47,090 bases of DNA from Selaginella moellendorffii (Eukaryota; Streptophyta; Lycopodiopsida; Selaginellales; Selaginellaceae): assembly GCF_000143415.4 (NCBI RefSeq), contig NW_003314333.1, positions 759,207 to 806,296 on the forward strand, read 5' to 3'. The position numbers were made by a program, and so were the translations under genes. The notes under the pieces are model-generated. The model was not told the DNA's origin. It made no database searches and was given only the letters and a program-made list of their open reading frames with translations. Positions 31,255 through 41,772 of this stretch are shown here, one piece after another (positions within the stretch are counted from its first letter, which is position 1; the number at the start of each line of letters is the position of its first letter).

Positions 31255-32349
31255 ATGGCGGCTCCTCCATCGGCATCGCCGCTCACATACCCCTACAGCC
31301 TGAATTTCCAGTCGAGCACCAGCGTCGCGATCATCATCGTCGTCCTCGGCGCCACATTCTTCTTCATGTTCTTGTTCGTCATCTACATCAAGCGATGCAA
31401 CACGGAGCGATTCGACCAGGGCGATGGGATGATGGCGCTCTCCAATCCACGGCACGATGGCGGCGGCGGCGGCGATGGCTGGAATCACCACCACCAGCAG
31501 CCGCGCATCCACGGCCTGGACCCCGAGGTTCTCCAGAAATTCCCAATCTTACAGTTCTCTCTGGATCGCAGCGACAGCAAGAACAAGAACAGCGCAAGCG
31601 CTACCACCAAGAAGGGCAAGATCATCGATGGCCCGGTGGAATGCGCGGTGTGCTTGGGGAATTTCGAGGAGGGCGAGCTCTTGCGGATCTTGCCCGCTTG
31701 CGGCCATCTCTTCCACCCGGATTGCATCGATGCGTGGCTCCACACGCACTCCACTTGCCCGCTGTGCCGGCGAAGCCTCAGCCGCGATGCCGTGTCTGGG
31801 CATTTGCTGCAAAGAGCGCTCGCCGCGATCGCATCGCTCAGGAGCTCTGCCAATGCGGCCGCTGCCAACGAGGGGGACTCCTCCCCGGAGAATTCCACCA
31901 TCTCTCCTCCAGTTCTTCCCACCCCTAGCGAGGATTTGGATCTGGAATCCCAGCAAGAGCTCGAGCAGGGACGGATCCTCCGCGCGCTCTCGCGCAATTC
32001 CGAGTCGTTCAAGGCGGCAGCACAGAGCTTGGAGATCCAGGAGAGGCTACTCGCGGCGGTGGCGGCGACGAGCTCCTCGTCTGGAAGGTACAATCTCTCA
32101 TCCAGCTCCAATCCGGGCTCCGCGAGGCTGGAATTCCTCTCCCCGGGGAGATTGAGGAGCCTCTCTCACACCGCGGCAATGTCGCCCATCGCGTGTGGGC
32201 GAATGCCCCACTCCCAGAGCTTGACCAATCTCGTCGCCAGTGGGCAATCGCCCGGATGCTCGCAGTGCCAGCAGCCGGATGAGCCGCAATCGCAGCAATC
32301 GCGCTTCTCCCTGCGGAGATCCGTGTCAGCGTCCGGCCGGCGGCCATAA
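31255..32349 (+). CDS. ATL-type RING-H2 E3 ubiquitin ligase (membrane-anchored), paralogue of the divergent neighbour
   Basis: The ATG at 31255 ([14 protein letters not shown]) gives 364 residues; the frame above it has no ATG. One transmembrane helix (~[20 protein letters not shown]), then YIKRC, a GLD motif ([13 protein letters not shown]) and RING-H2 CAVC-x15[10 protein letters not shown]10-CPLC with DAWL. Downstream: [26 protein letters not shown] followed by an amphipathic LEIQERL, and LRRSVS at the C-terminal end. The arrangement is the same as in the minus-strand ATL gene, so the two arose by duplication, in inverted orientation. An E2-binding RING and membrane anchoring are family knowledge; substrates are unknown. 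Confidence 0.94.
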   Translation: MAAPPSASPLTYPYSLNFQSSTSVAIIIVVLGATFFFMFLFVIYIKRCNTERFDQGDGMMALSNPRHDGGGGGDGWNHHHQQPRIHGLDPEVLQKFPILQFSLDRSDSKNKNSASATTKKGKIIDGPVECAVCLGNFEEGELLRILPACGHLFHPDCIDAWLHTHSTCPLCRRSLSRDAVSGHLLQRALAAIASLRSSANAAAANEGDSSPENSTISPPVLPTPSEDLDLESQQELEQGRILRALSRNSESFKAAAQSLEIQERLLAAVAATSSSSGRYNLSSSSNPGSARLEFLSPGRLRSLSHTAAMSPIACGRMPHSQSLTNLVASGQSPGCSQCQQPDEPQSQQSRFSLRRSVSASGRRP

Positions 32350-32662
32350 GAGCCCTAAAAAACAGAGGAGTGCTCCTCGGGACTGGTGATTGAATGGATC
32401 CCCCCACCAAACCCGAGCGCGACTGGACGGATCAAAGATTGGATTGATTGCGTGCTGCAGCTGCGATGCGATCGATCCATCCGAGCAGTAAAAGGTCGGC
32501 ATCAAATGGGAGAACAGGGGAAAAAGGAGATGCGAGTGCCCTAGATGACGTTCCTTCTGCCCTAGCGGCGGGGGAATGGATATTCCGCTAGGCGAGAGAC
32601 AGTTTGTGTTGTCCTAGACCTAGGAAAGGAGAGGAGCTCTGGCGGCGAGTGATCAACTCGGC

Positions 32663-33514
32663 ATGGCGGGGGCTCCGCAGCCCAACATGGCGCTCCTCTC
32701 GCAAGCTCTCAATCAGTGCTCCGTCGAGGTTGCCCACATTGGGAACCTCCCCATCAAGATCCAGGTAACTAGAAAAAAATGCCTCTTGCTTGAATCTCTC
32801 ATCTTTTTCTGTTCGTGATCGCAGCAAACGCAGCAGCAGATCCAACAGACACAGCAACAGATTCAGCAGCAGTTGCAACAAGTTCAACAGCAGCTGCAGG
32901 TGATTCAGCAGGCGCAACAGCAGCAACTGCAGCAAGTCCAGGTGAGCGCATGAAACAGAAAAGAAAAACAAGTTCACCAAAAGGAAGGACAAAATCGACA
33001 CGCCACCTGTTTCTTGAAGTTGACAAGCACGTAGTTGATCACAGTAACACAAGTTTACAAACAGTCACACACACTTGGGAATTGTGCTGAAAGACTTGAT
33101 CGGAAGCTTGCTTGTGGGAAGAATGAACTTTAAAAGCTGGAAGCTCAAAGCTGGTTGAATTGAATCGTGTTCCTCGCTCTGCTTGTGCAGCAAAGCATCC
33201 AGATCCTGCAGCAAGGCCAGGCGGGGATGCTGCAAACGCTGCAGCAGTGCATCCAGGCGCAGGCGCTCGTCCAGCAGGTGTCCGAGGCCCGGGCGCTGGC
33301 CCGAGCTGCAAACGCCGCAACCTCGCAGTCGATCGAGCCGCTGCCCGACGCGCAGAACGTGATGCCGCAAAACTTCCCCGCCACGAGATACGAGCTGACG
33401 CAGCTCAACGACAATGGCGTCAACAATCTGCTCGGCTTCTACGGCCTGCAGCTGCAAGGTAACATTGATGCCCGGCGGCAAAGGCTGGCGAGATTTCTCG
33501 GTGTGTCCTTGTGA
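32663..33514 (+). CDS. Small glutamine-rich protein with conserved C-terminal helix, 3 exons
   Basis: Exons 32663-32764, 32825-32941 and 33191-33514 join to 180 residues. The N-terminus (residues 1-34) reads like a folded helix pair (MALLSQALNQCSVEVAHIGN). Exon 2 is almost wholly Q-rich (QQIQQTQQQ type) and forms a likely coiled coil to ~residue 95. The C-terminal ~55 residues look conserved: PLPDAQNVMPQNFPATRYEL, then NNLLGFYGL, ending in RRQRLARFLGV. That last part resembles a SAP-like helix-extended-helix, but this is a guess from pattern. Function unknown; a nuclear co-regulator is conceivable. It follows the ATL gene by 313 bp in the same direction. Confidence 0.85.
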
Positions 33515-36458
33515 AAGGTACTCGTTCCATCATTTCGGATATACAACTTTTAAAGTGCTAGTGACTGATCCTGACGAGATTTTCGAGCAGATTTGTGAAC
33601 TTTGTTTTGTTTCAGCTGTTGTTTGCGCTGATGTTTTGAATGCCGAGGCAACTCATCACGTCCCTAGCCAGGCCACAACTTTCAGGGTCCATTTTTTCTG
33701 AATTGTTATCGTGATATCGAGGACTACTTTGTGTGAATCTATAATAGTGTCGAATCTTCCAAGTTCAAAGCAACATGAAGGTAATGAAAAGCTTGACATG
33801 TTTTTCTTTTTTCCCATGAGCTTTCAAACGCTGAGAACTGAAAAGTCTTCTAGCCCCTGTATTCGGCGTGATATAAGATTCAGGGACCCATGAATATCTA
33901 TGCAGTACGTTCGTGGTCATCAAAGAGCAGAGTGTGGAGTTACATGGTCTATTTTTGTGCGCGAACTTGCTTGATCGTGTCAATCGCTGGTGTGACATGG
34001 TGGAGAGTAAAGAAATGCGAACCAGACCAGCCAATTCTGGCTGTCATGCACAATATCAATCAGCCCAATAAAGAAATCGGAATGCACACTGTCTCTAACA
34101 CCGCAAGCAGGGAGATCGAGGCGTCTACAACCTTAATATACGCAGTCTTCGGTCTTGCTCTCCAGAAAACACCAAAACTTCCGAGCAGGGGAATATCCGG
34201 CCTTTGACAATGACGAGTTTTTGATCTTGTTGTTTCCCAAGGTGTTGTTTGTTTGCCCCTCTCCATACCTACACATCTCTAGCTATAAGAACCCCTTTTG
34301 ATCCAAACAAGATCACTCACCAATTGGGTAGAAGAAAGAAACCTTGAACAAAAAAAAGGGAATTGGAGTGGCCAGGGGGATTAAATGTGGGCCTTTAAGA
34401 AGTAAGAAGGTAGACACACAGAACTCACACAATGGTGCCCATGCCCATACCAATGAGTCAGTGACAGGGGTTAAAAATAAAAACAAAGTCAAGAGCTAAA
34501 GAGCTGCTTCCTGCCAACAAGTGTGCCAGAAAACAACAACAGGCCCTCAGGATGGATGGATGAATTAAGCTGGGCCCACAGACAGGCATATTCTTGGGAT
34601 ATTCCTGATTTTTATTCCGATTCTCACTGGGCCAGTTTTACTGTTTTACCCCAGCAGGCGGCGCCGCTTGGTCACCTGTCGGTTGGTAGGGATGACAATG
34701 TCGGTAATCAAAGCGATGCACGTGGGAACGGACTGACTGACGGAAATGCCGCCGGCTCTCTGTCAGCCGCCTACGTGTAGCACGTATATTCCATCTGCTG
34801 ATTCGCCTCCCATGGCGGGCGTCGTGTACGCTACGCAATACGAGCATACGGGCACAACATTGAGACTGGAGTGCTGTGATTTGCCTAATTCGTCGAGCGA
34901 AAAGAATGGCGGATCGATTCCATGGTATGATCGCGACAACGAAAGCCGCCACGTCATTCTGTGTGGCTTTGGCACGGCAGTAACACTGTGAGTGTGTGTA
35001 TGTACAAGAGTAGTGTACAAGTGGTATTCGTATCGTGGGTGTCGTATGTGTGCTTGAAAGGGAATCTCGCGATGACGACAGCGTGTGTGTGTTTATACAG
35101 GCGACGCATTTAGGGTTTCCACACGTAAAATGATCCCGCGCGGGTTGGCAACAACGAAATTTGGCAATGATTCGGGGATTTGATGCTCCTACATGGGAAG
35201 GAACAGGAGCGGAGAAGGATGAGAGCGAAATGATCTTAGACGACGATACCATAATATGCTGTGGTCCATCCACTCTTCCTTTTCTCCTTTGAGTGTGATT
35301 TTTCTTTTTGCTTTGGTTGGAGCTCGAGGTTTCTGGGGGGCGTCTCGCTCGCGTGCGTGCCACTTTGTGGGATGGAATATATAGATTGGAATCTGGAGTG
35401 TGCGTGATTGTTCTTGTGGGGGGTTTGTTTGTCCCCCTCCCGCCCCCAATTATTCACTTGCGGGCGATGCAAATCGAAAAAACCAGCGACGAGAAAATGC
35501 GGGTTTGATACCAAAACGAGGAGCACTGGCTTGATTGATTTTACACACTTGCTCCATTGCGAGGGGGCACAGCGCAACCAGTACGGCGCCGGTACGGCAC
35601 GGTCAAGCGGCGCTGACCGCGCACCGACAAAGCTGCGGCCGCCTGGCCGCAAAGCCCGCCGGGTCCAGCGCCGCCTGCAGTGGGGCCGCCTGTCGCCCAG
35701 CCGGTCACCCCGGCGTGTCCACTAACCGGTCCACAACATTCCGACCGGTCACGGCCCCACTGTCCGTACCGGATAGGGGCGGCGTACGGTAGGCGGGGCT
35801 GCCCAAGTGTGTTTAGTTTAGTGTTGTTGAGCTGGGTTTTTTTGGTTTCGCTGCTCGGCTATGGCGGACAAGGGAAGCAGCTGTGTCTGAAGAGAGCAGC
35901 AAAAAGACGTGAAATTCCGTTTGCTCTGTTTTTGGGAGCGCAGTGCGTTGTTGCCGCTTGTGATCCCCCAGATCCAAGCGCTCCACCTCTGGTGTTTGTC
36001 ACTACTTTCCTCTCTCGATCTTATCCATTCCCATTCCAATCCTTTCCCGTCCTGGGTTTTCTCCCTTGGGTCTCTTCTCTCGTGCGAGCGAGTAGAGGGG
36101 TTTTAAACTTCCCAGATCCTGTGAGCTGCGGTCGTCTTGTTGGTGTTCTTGTCGCTCTTCCGGGGAGCACAACGGCAAAACTGGCATTATTGGGCCGGCA
36201 GCGGCGGCTTCCCGTGTGGATCTGCCGGATCACAGGCCATGGGGCTGCGAAATGCTCAGCAGTGGTCGCAGGTAGAGCTCCGTCTCGTCTCGCGGGGGGT
36301 GGAATGAAGCATGTCTAGCAGCTCGCTCGACTTCTAGGAGCACGAGAACAGAACAAGCATCGATAGAAAAGTAGAAGGCGAGAGATTTGAGCTGGTTTTG
36401 GAGCTCGATCTGCCTTCTTCCAAGTCCGAGTGAAAGCTAAAAGGTAGCGCCAGGATTC
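33515..36458. other. 2.9 kb intergenic region: 3' UTR of the Q-rich gene, then ARF promoter and leader
   Basis: No credible coding frame was found. Positions 33515-33700 probably include the Q-rich gene 3' UTR. At 34677 and 34699 are two direct TGTCGG hexamers (AuxRE-type ARF sites), and CCGACA (the reverse) lies near 35625. A very GC-rich block at 35565-35800 contains four CCGGT cores. From ~35850 the sequence looks like a transcribed leader, with pyrimidine-rich stretches and a possible 5' UTR intron ending near 36270. Where transcription starts cannot be fixed from sequence. Confidence 0.5.
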
Positions 36459-36480
36459 ATGGAAGGTACTACTCGCGAGT

Positions 36481-36523
<43 letters not shown>

Positions 36524-38480
36524 CTTTAGCTGGGTGGAAATGAATTGTTTGCTTGCAGGAGAGAAGAAGGCGATGAACACGGCTCTTTGGCTGGAATGCG
36601 CTGGTCCTCTGGTGACGCTTCCAACAGTAGGCAGCCATGTCGTCTACTTTCCTCAAGGCCACAGCGAACAGGTTCGTAGCAAACGCAAAGAGGGTGTGAC
36701 GCAGGAACTTAGAGAAAGTTGGTGTTTGATCTCCAGGTGGTGGCTTCCACGACTCAAAAGGATGGAGTGGAGGCAGAGATCCCGAACTATCCCAATCTCC
36801 CAGCGCATCTCATTTGCCACCTCCACAACATCACGCTCCATGTAAGCTTTCCAGATCTTGCAGCGAGAGTTTGTTCGAGCTAAGCGGAGGACTTGGTTTC
36901 AGGCCGATCCAGACACGGACGAAGTCTACGCGCAGATGACTTTGCAGCCGGTGCAGAACGACAAGGAGCCCTTCCTGACACCCGATCTGGGAATCCAGCC
37001 CAAGCAGCAAACTCTCTCCTTTTGCAAGACTTTGACAGCCAGTGACACGAGCACGCACGGTGGATTCTCCATCCCAAGGCGCGCAGCCGAGAAAGTCTTC
37101 CCTCCTCTCGTAAGAAAACTCTTTTCTAGACTTCTTGGCTTGGGGGACTCTAAAGCTTTCTTTCTCGCCGTTCTTTGCGTGGCTTGTCTAGGATTTCACC
37201 AAGCAGCCCCCGGCGCAGGAACTCGTTGCCAAGGATCTCCACAACCAGCAGTGGACGTTTCGACACATTTACAGAGGTAAGTTCGTCTCGTCTCCGCGAT
37301 GAAAACCGTAAGAGAAATACTCTTTCTCTCTCTCCTGGCGCGCAGGACAACCGAGGAGGCATCTCCTCACGACTGGCTGGAGTGTTTTCGTAAGCGCCAA
37401 GAGGTTGCAAGCGGGAGACACAGTTCTCTTCATCAGGTTCGCGTTCCTCGCGCGAGGCGTGTGTGACTCGTGAGCCTGATCTTTCGTTTCTTTCTCTTGT
37501 TCTTGATCAGGGATGAAAACAACCATCTCCTGCTGGGAATCAGGCGAGCAAACAGGCAGCAGGCCAACGTTCCCTCCTCGCTTCTGTCGAGCGACAGTAT
37601 GCTCATTGGAGTCTTAGCTGCGGCTGCCCATGCTGCCACCACCAACAGCCGATTTACGATCTTCTACAACCCGAGGTGAGAGAGAACTTTAAAAATCTTC
37701 GTCTTGTCCTTTCGTTCCTAACCTTAATGCTTGTGTCAGGGCAAGTTTCTCCGAGTTTGTCGTCCCCTTCTGCCGATTCAGCAAAGCAACTTACCACCCC
37801 CGCGTTACTGTCGGCATGCGTTTCCGCATGGAGCTCGAGACGGAGGACTCGAGCACGAGAAGGTAATCCTCGTTGCTCGTTCTTGCAACTTTAAGTATAA
37901 ACTCGGCCATCTTTTGCAGGTATATGGGTACGATAACTGGGATTGGTGACCTCGATTCTGTTCGGTGGCCAAACTCTCTCTGGAGAACTCTAAAAGTGAG
38001 GAGCATTGCTTTCGCGATTGATCACCAACTTACACAAAAAATCTTGATCTTTGCAGGTTGGGTGGGACGAGTCGACTGCCGGGCAGAGACAAAAACGCGT
38101 GTCGCTGTGGGAGATAGAACCACTCACTGCTCCCTACTTCCCATGCACGTCCTCGCTCTTCCTGAGAAAGAGAACTCGACTTGATGGTATGTATGAGTAA
38201 GTAGCAAAAATAACAGTTGAGTTACCAGGCTTTCTTTTTGCGCAGGCGAGCTGGACGAGCTGGACGCGATCCGGTCCCAAGTGTGGGCTCGAGCAGAGGA
38301 CGGGAAGATGGACATCCGTGCACTCAACGCCGCCGGCTTGAGTCTCGAGCACTGGCTTCGTTTCCAGCATAAGCCCGAGGCGGCCATAGCCACGGCGTCG
38401 CAGCCGGACTACTACCGAGCCATGGCGGCCCAGGCCCTCCAAGAGTTTCGAAGCGTCGACTCCGCAAAGCAGCAGCATCA

Positions 38481-38515
<35 letters not shown>

Positions 38516-40240
38516 TCGTCACACCAGTTATCCATATGACGCCACAGCAGCAGCAGCAGCAGCAGCAGCAAATACAGTATAGAAGCCAGTTGCCGCAGCA
38601 GCAAGTTCTGCAAAGCCATCCTCCACAGCAGCCGATCTTCCAGCCTCAACAATTACAGCAGCAACAGCAGCAACTTCACCACCAACAGCAACAACAGCAA
38701 TCTTCTCATCATCAGCAGCAGCAACAGCACCACCACCACCATCAGCAGCAGCATCGCCAGCAGCAACAACAGCAGCAACAGCAGCAACAGCAGCAGCAGC
38801 AGCAGCAACAACAACAACAACAACAACAACAGCTCCAACTTCAACAGCAGCAGCAGCAGCAGCAGCAACAACAAAGCTATCAGCTGCAAGTCCCGGCTTC
38901 TCTCCAGCAAACTGTCCCCCTAGCGTCGAGGCTCACCCCCGGTTTCTCCGAGGACTCTGGAGCGAGCTTTGGCTCCATGCCAGCCAACAACATGTCGCTG
39001 CAAAGCCTCCTCAACCGGTCCAACCCAGACGCCTTACTCCAAGAGAGCCAGTACTCGAGCCAACCAGTGGCGGCTGCTCTCAAGCAAAACCAGCTCCCTT
39101 TACAGCAGCAGCAGCAGCAGCAGATCCCAGCTCCGGGACTCTTGTCTCAAGAGCCGCAGCTCTCGGGTTCCTGGATGTCGTCGATACGGGACTCCACCGG
39201 ACCAGCTTCCGCCGTCTTGAGCCCGCGGACGCTCGACTCGTCAGGAAATCCTTACATGGTCCAGCCTTCTCCATCAGGGGGAGCAGCAGCAGCGGCTCAT
39301 CTCTCGCACTTGCCACCACCACCAGCAGCCGCAGCAGCAGCAGCTCCCACACCACCTTACAGCGTCTACCGGGACGTGTCATCGTCCCACCAAGAGCAAG
39401 ACGTCCAGTCTGATCTCCGCAGCAACAGCCACCTCCTGTTCGGAGTAAATATCGACAGTCCTCTGATGCTGTCGAGCGCAGCCGCGGCAGTGGCGCAGGG
39501 ATTTGCTCCCGCCGACAAGGCTAAAGACGTTTCCTTCTCGATGATCGGCTCACCTTCCGGCTCGGACATGCACATGAGTGGAGGAACAGCAGTTGCTCTT
39601 GACGACAGTCCGACGAGTTGGCAGCAGCAGCAACACCAGCAGCAGCAACAGCAACAGCAGCAGCAACAAGTCCAGCCTTCTCCGATGAGAACTTTCACCA
39701 AGGTGGTAGAAACAAGCCTGCTTTCCTGTGCCAAGCTTGACGAGTTTCCGGCTGTTTATGATTCGCAGGTGTACAAGACGGGGTCCGTCGGAAGGTCCAT
39801 AGACGTGACGCGGCTCAAGAACTACGAGGAGCTCCGGAGAGATATCGCACGGATGTTCAACCTCGAAGGCCAGCTTCTCATGGACTCGTGTCGATCGTCG
39901 TGGCAGCTTGTGTTTGTCGACTACGAGGGAGACGTTCTGCTCGTTGGAGACGATCCGTGGGAGTAAGTGACGCAGCCGTTTCGTAGCCGAGAGAGCTTCT
40001 TTCACTGATTGATTGTCTTGTCTCTTTGATGATGCCAGGGAGTTCGTCGGCTGTGTCCGGTTCATCAAGATCCTGTCACCTTCCGAAGTCCAACAGTTGA
40101 ATCGCGAAAATCTCGAGTCCATAGCTGCAGTCCCCAACCAAAGACAGACGAGCAGCAGCTCTGACGACTGTGCCAACCCCACCAACAACTTTGCTCAGGA
40201 TCCTCGCCTATCCTATCACCACAGGCCAGACTTCTGTTGA
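36459..40240 (+). CDS. Auxin response factor, activator type (B3 + Q-rich middle + PB1), 12 exons
   Basis: Twelve exons (36459-36465, 36559-36671, 36737-36841, 36903-37109, 37192-37276, 37345-37435, 37511-37675, 37740-37862, 37920-37995, 38057-38186, 38246-39962, 40039-40240) give ~1006 residues. The first coding exon is only 7 nt (ATGGAAG) and yields [20 protein letters not shown]. Features in order: dimerisation part with [13 protein letters not shown] and [10 protein letters not shown]3 domain (~118-225: [20 protein letters not shown] to VLFIRDENN); ancillary domain with [14 protein letters not shown]; a glutamine-rich middle region (~385-870); PB1 domain (~875-960: [12 protein letters not shown] basic face, [16 protein letters not shown] acidic face). 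A Q-rich middle region marks class A activators (ARF5/7/19 type). It binds TGTC elements in the nucleus and is held by Aux/IAA proteins. Confidence 0.95.
36486..36521. repeat. (GA)n microsatellite in ARF intron 1
   Basis: About 18 pure AG/GA units, 20 nt after the donor of the first ARF intron and ~37 nt before its acceptor. It fills most of an intron of only 93 nt, so length changes would directly change intron size. Confidence 0.95.
38469..38874 (+). repeat. CAG/CAA repeat tract coding poly-Q/H in the ARF
   Basis: Mixed CAG and CAA codons code several Q runs, the longest about 25 residues (around 38758-38832), with His interruptions. Smaller runs recur at about 39101-39123 and 39619-39670. 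The mix of CAG and CAA suggests selection for glutamine instead of recent pure slippage. Confidence 0.95.
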
Positions 40241-40430
40241 TCGCCTCGGTCTTTTCCATACCCAGCCTGCCAAGGAAGAAGATCCTGGTAGCAATTTTGT
40301 AAAACACGTCCGTCTGTAAATACTATTAACTTTGTTATTGCTCTTCATATGTAAGCTCCTGGAATGAAGCACCAGGCCAGGAGGACAAGCGTTACAATTA
40401 GTCGCACAAAAGCCAGTGGTACCTTCTCTG
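40241..40430. other. Convergent 3' region between ARF and SDE2
   Basis: 190 bp between two stops on opposite strands; the two 3' UTRs must be very short or overlap. No other feature seen. Confidence 0.6.
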
Positions 40431-41686
40431 TTACTTGGACTTGGCAAAATGCTTCTTATCCAGTTTCTCGACTGGTGTGGTTTTCAAGAGAAACAGCCTT
40501 GCCGACCTTTCCTTCAAGCTTCCACCGCACTTAAGGCCTCGCTTCTGGAGCTCGGACTTAAGCCGATCCATGCCAAGTGTCTGTAAATCACAGAGCAACC
40601 TGTTTAGCCATCAAGTAAAAAAGAAATCCTGAACAGTACATACCTCCAGCTCTTCGGCGCTCTGAAAGTTGTCGAAGCTTAGTTCTTCTTCTATGACCTG
40701 AAAGAAAAAAAGAATATTTTTTCCTTTTTAACAATTCCCATTGCTTACCTTTGGCGGTGGCTCCTGGGGAGCCTGGAGATTTACCACAGGCTCCACAGGC
40801 TCCACGGGCTTCGCTGTCTCAGCCGGTGACGGGACAGCCTCTGGCGAAGGATTTAATACGCTGGGGTCTTCGAAACTTTGACTACTGGAGGCCCCAGTGT
40901 GGATAGGAGGAGGCATCAACTCTTGGTCGCTATCCTTTCCAGTCGACATTCTGGAAAAGGAGACAGAACAAGAATCTCAGAAAAAGCAAACCAAAACACC
41001 AGCCAGAAAAACACCAGCCAGAAGAATGGCACGACTTACATTCGAAGTTTCTTGGATGCCATGTCGTCCATGTCGATCTTCTTTCTCTTTCCATCAGTCC
41101 CCCGCTTCTTGTTCTTGGCCCGCCTCAAGCCATCCAGCACTGCTTCCTGGACCTCCTGTGACTTTCTCTCCGCCTCTTCACGGAACTTCTTGATATCCTC
41201 CGCGGCGGACGACTCATTCTTTAGCTTCTGGCTTTCCTTCTTCAAATAGTCGTGAGCCACCACTTCCAGCTGCCTCAATCCCGCCTCCTCGTTCCACTCC
41301 TTGATCTTCTTCTCCCCATTTACATGCCTCAGCCGCCTCCCACTCATGTCTCTACACGCATCGAAATTACTCGTCTTCTTCTGCCCGGCCTTGGTGGCCG
41401 CCCCCCTAAGCAGCGAGCCAAATCCTCCCTTCCCGCCCCTCAGGCGCAGCAACACAGCGCACGACGCATCCCTGGACGCCGGCAGAGCCTCGCCCTCGCC
41501 AATCTCCCGCGTCCCTGTGACGATCCGCTGGAGCGATGGCGGAATGCCCGCGATCTCGAATACCCTAGCCTTGAGATCCTCGCAGAGAACCCGCGGTGAT
41601 GCGAATCGCACGCACCTGGTGCTGCCATTGAGAAGCCTTACCAGGATTTGCTGCTCCACGGTCTCCTCTGCCACCGCCATCGCCAT
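40431..41686 (-). CDS. SDE2: SDE2-like protein: ubiquitin-like fold, GG-KGG processing site, C-terminal SAP
   Basis: Four exons on the minus strand (41686-41040, 40950-40749, 40697-40644, 40580-40431) give 350 residues. Residues ~10-85 form a ubiquitin-like domain ending LRLRGG, followed directly by [10 protein letters not shown]. This is the invariant SDE2 processing signature; in studied species a deubiquitinase cleaves after GG. Next come [18 protein letters not shown], a charged coiled coil and a nuclear-type basic stretch ([13 protein letters not shown]). A Pro-rich linker (exon 2) leads to a C-terminal SAP-like segment, [20 protein letters not shown], then SARLFLLK. Known SDE2 proteins act in intron-specific splicing (yeast) and replication-stress tolerance (animals); a nuclear role is inferred here. 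The start is the first ATG. Its 5' end lies ~87 bp from the next feature. Confidence 0.94.
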
Positions 41687-41772
41687 TCCTCCACAAACCC
41701 TAACTCAAAATAAAAAAATGGAATATCCTTTTTAGGGTTCTATCATAGAAGTATCTCAACGTTTTTAAAGGT

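Noticed and set aside
33890-34266. Frames on both strands around 34 kb
   Set aside because: Some hydrophobic stretches on the minus strand, but stops and frame changes with no splice sites; nothing recognisable.
35408-36318. Several R/P/G-rich frames in the GC-rich block upstream of ARF
   Set aside because: They arise from GC-rich composition, overlap on both strands and have no splice logic or motifs.
38134-38910. Leucine-rich frames opposite the ARF exon
   Set aside because: They are antisense shadows of the CAG repeats (CTG = Leu).
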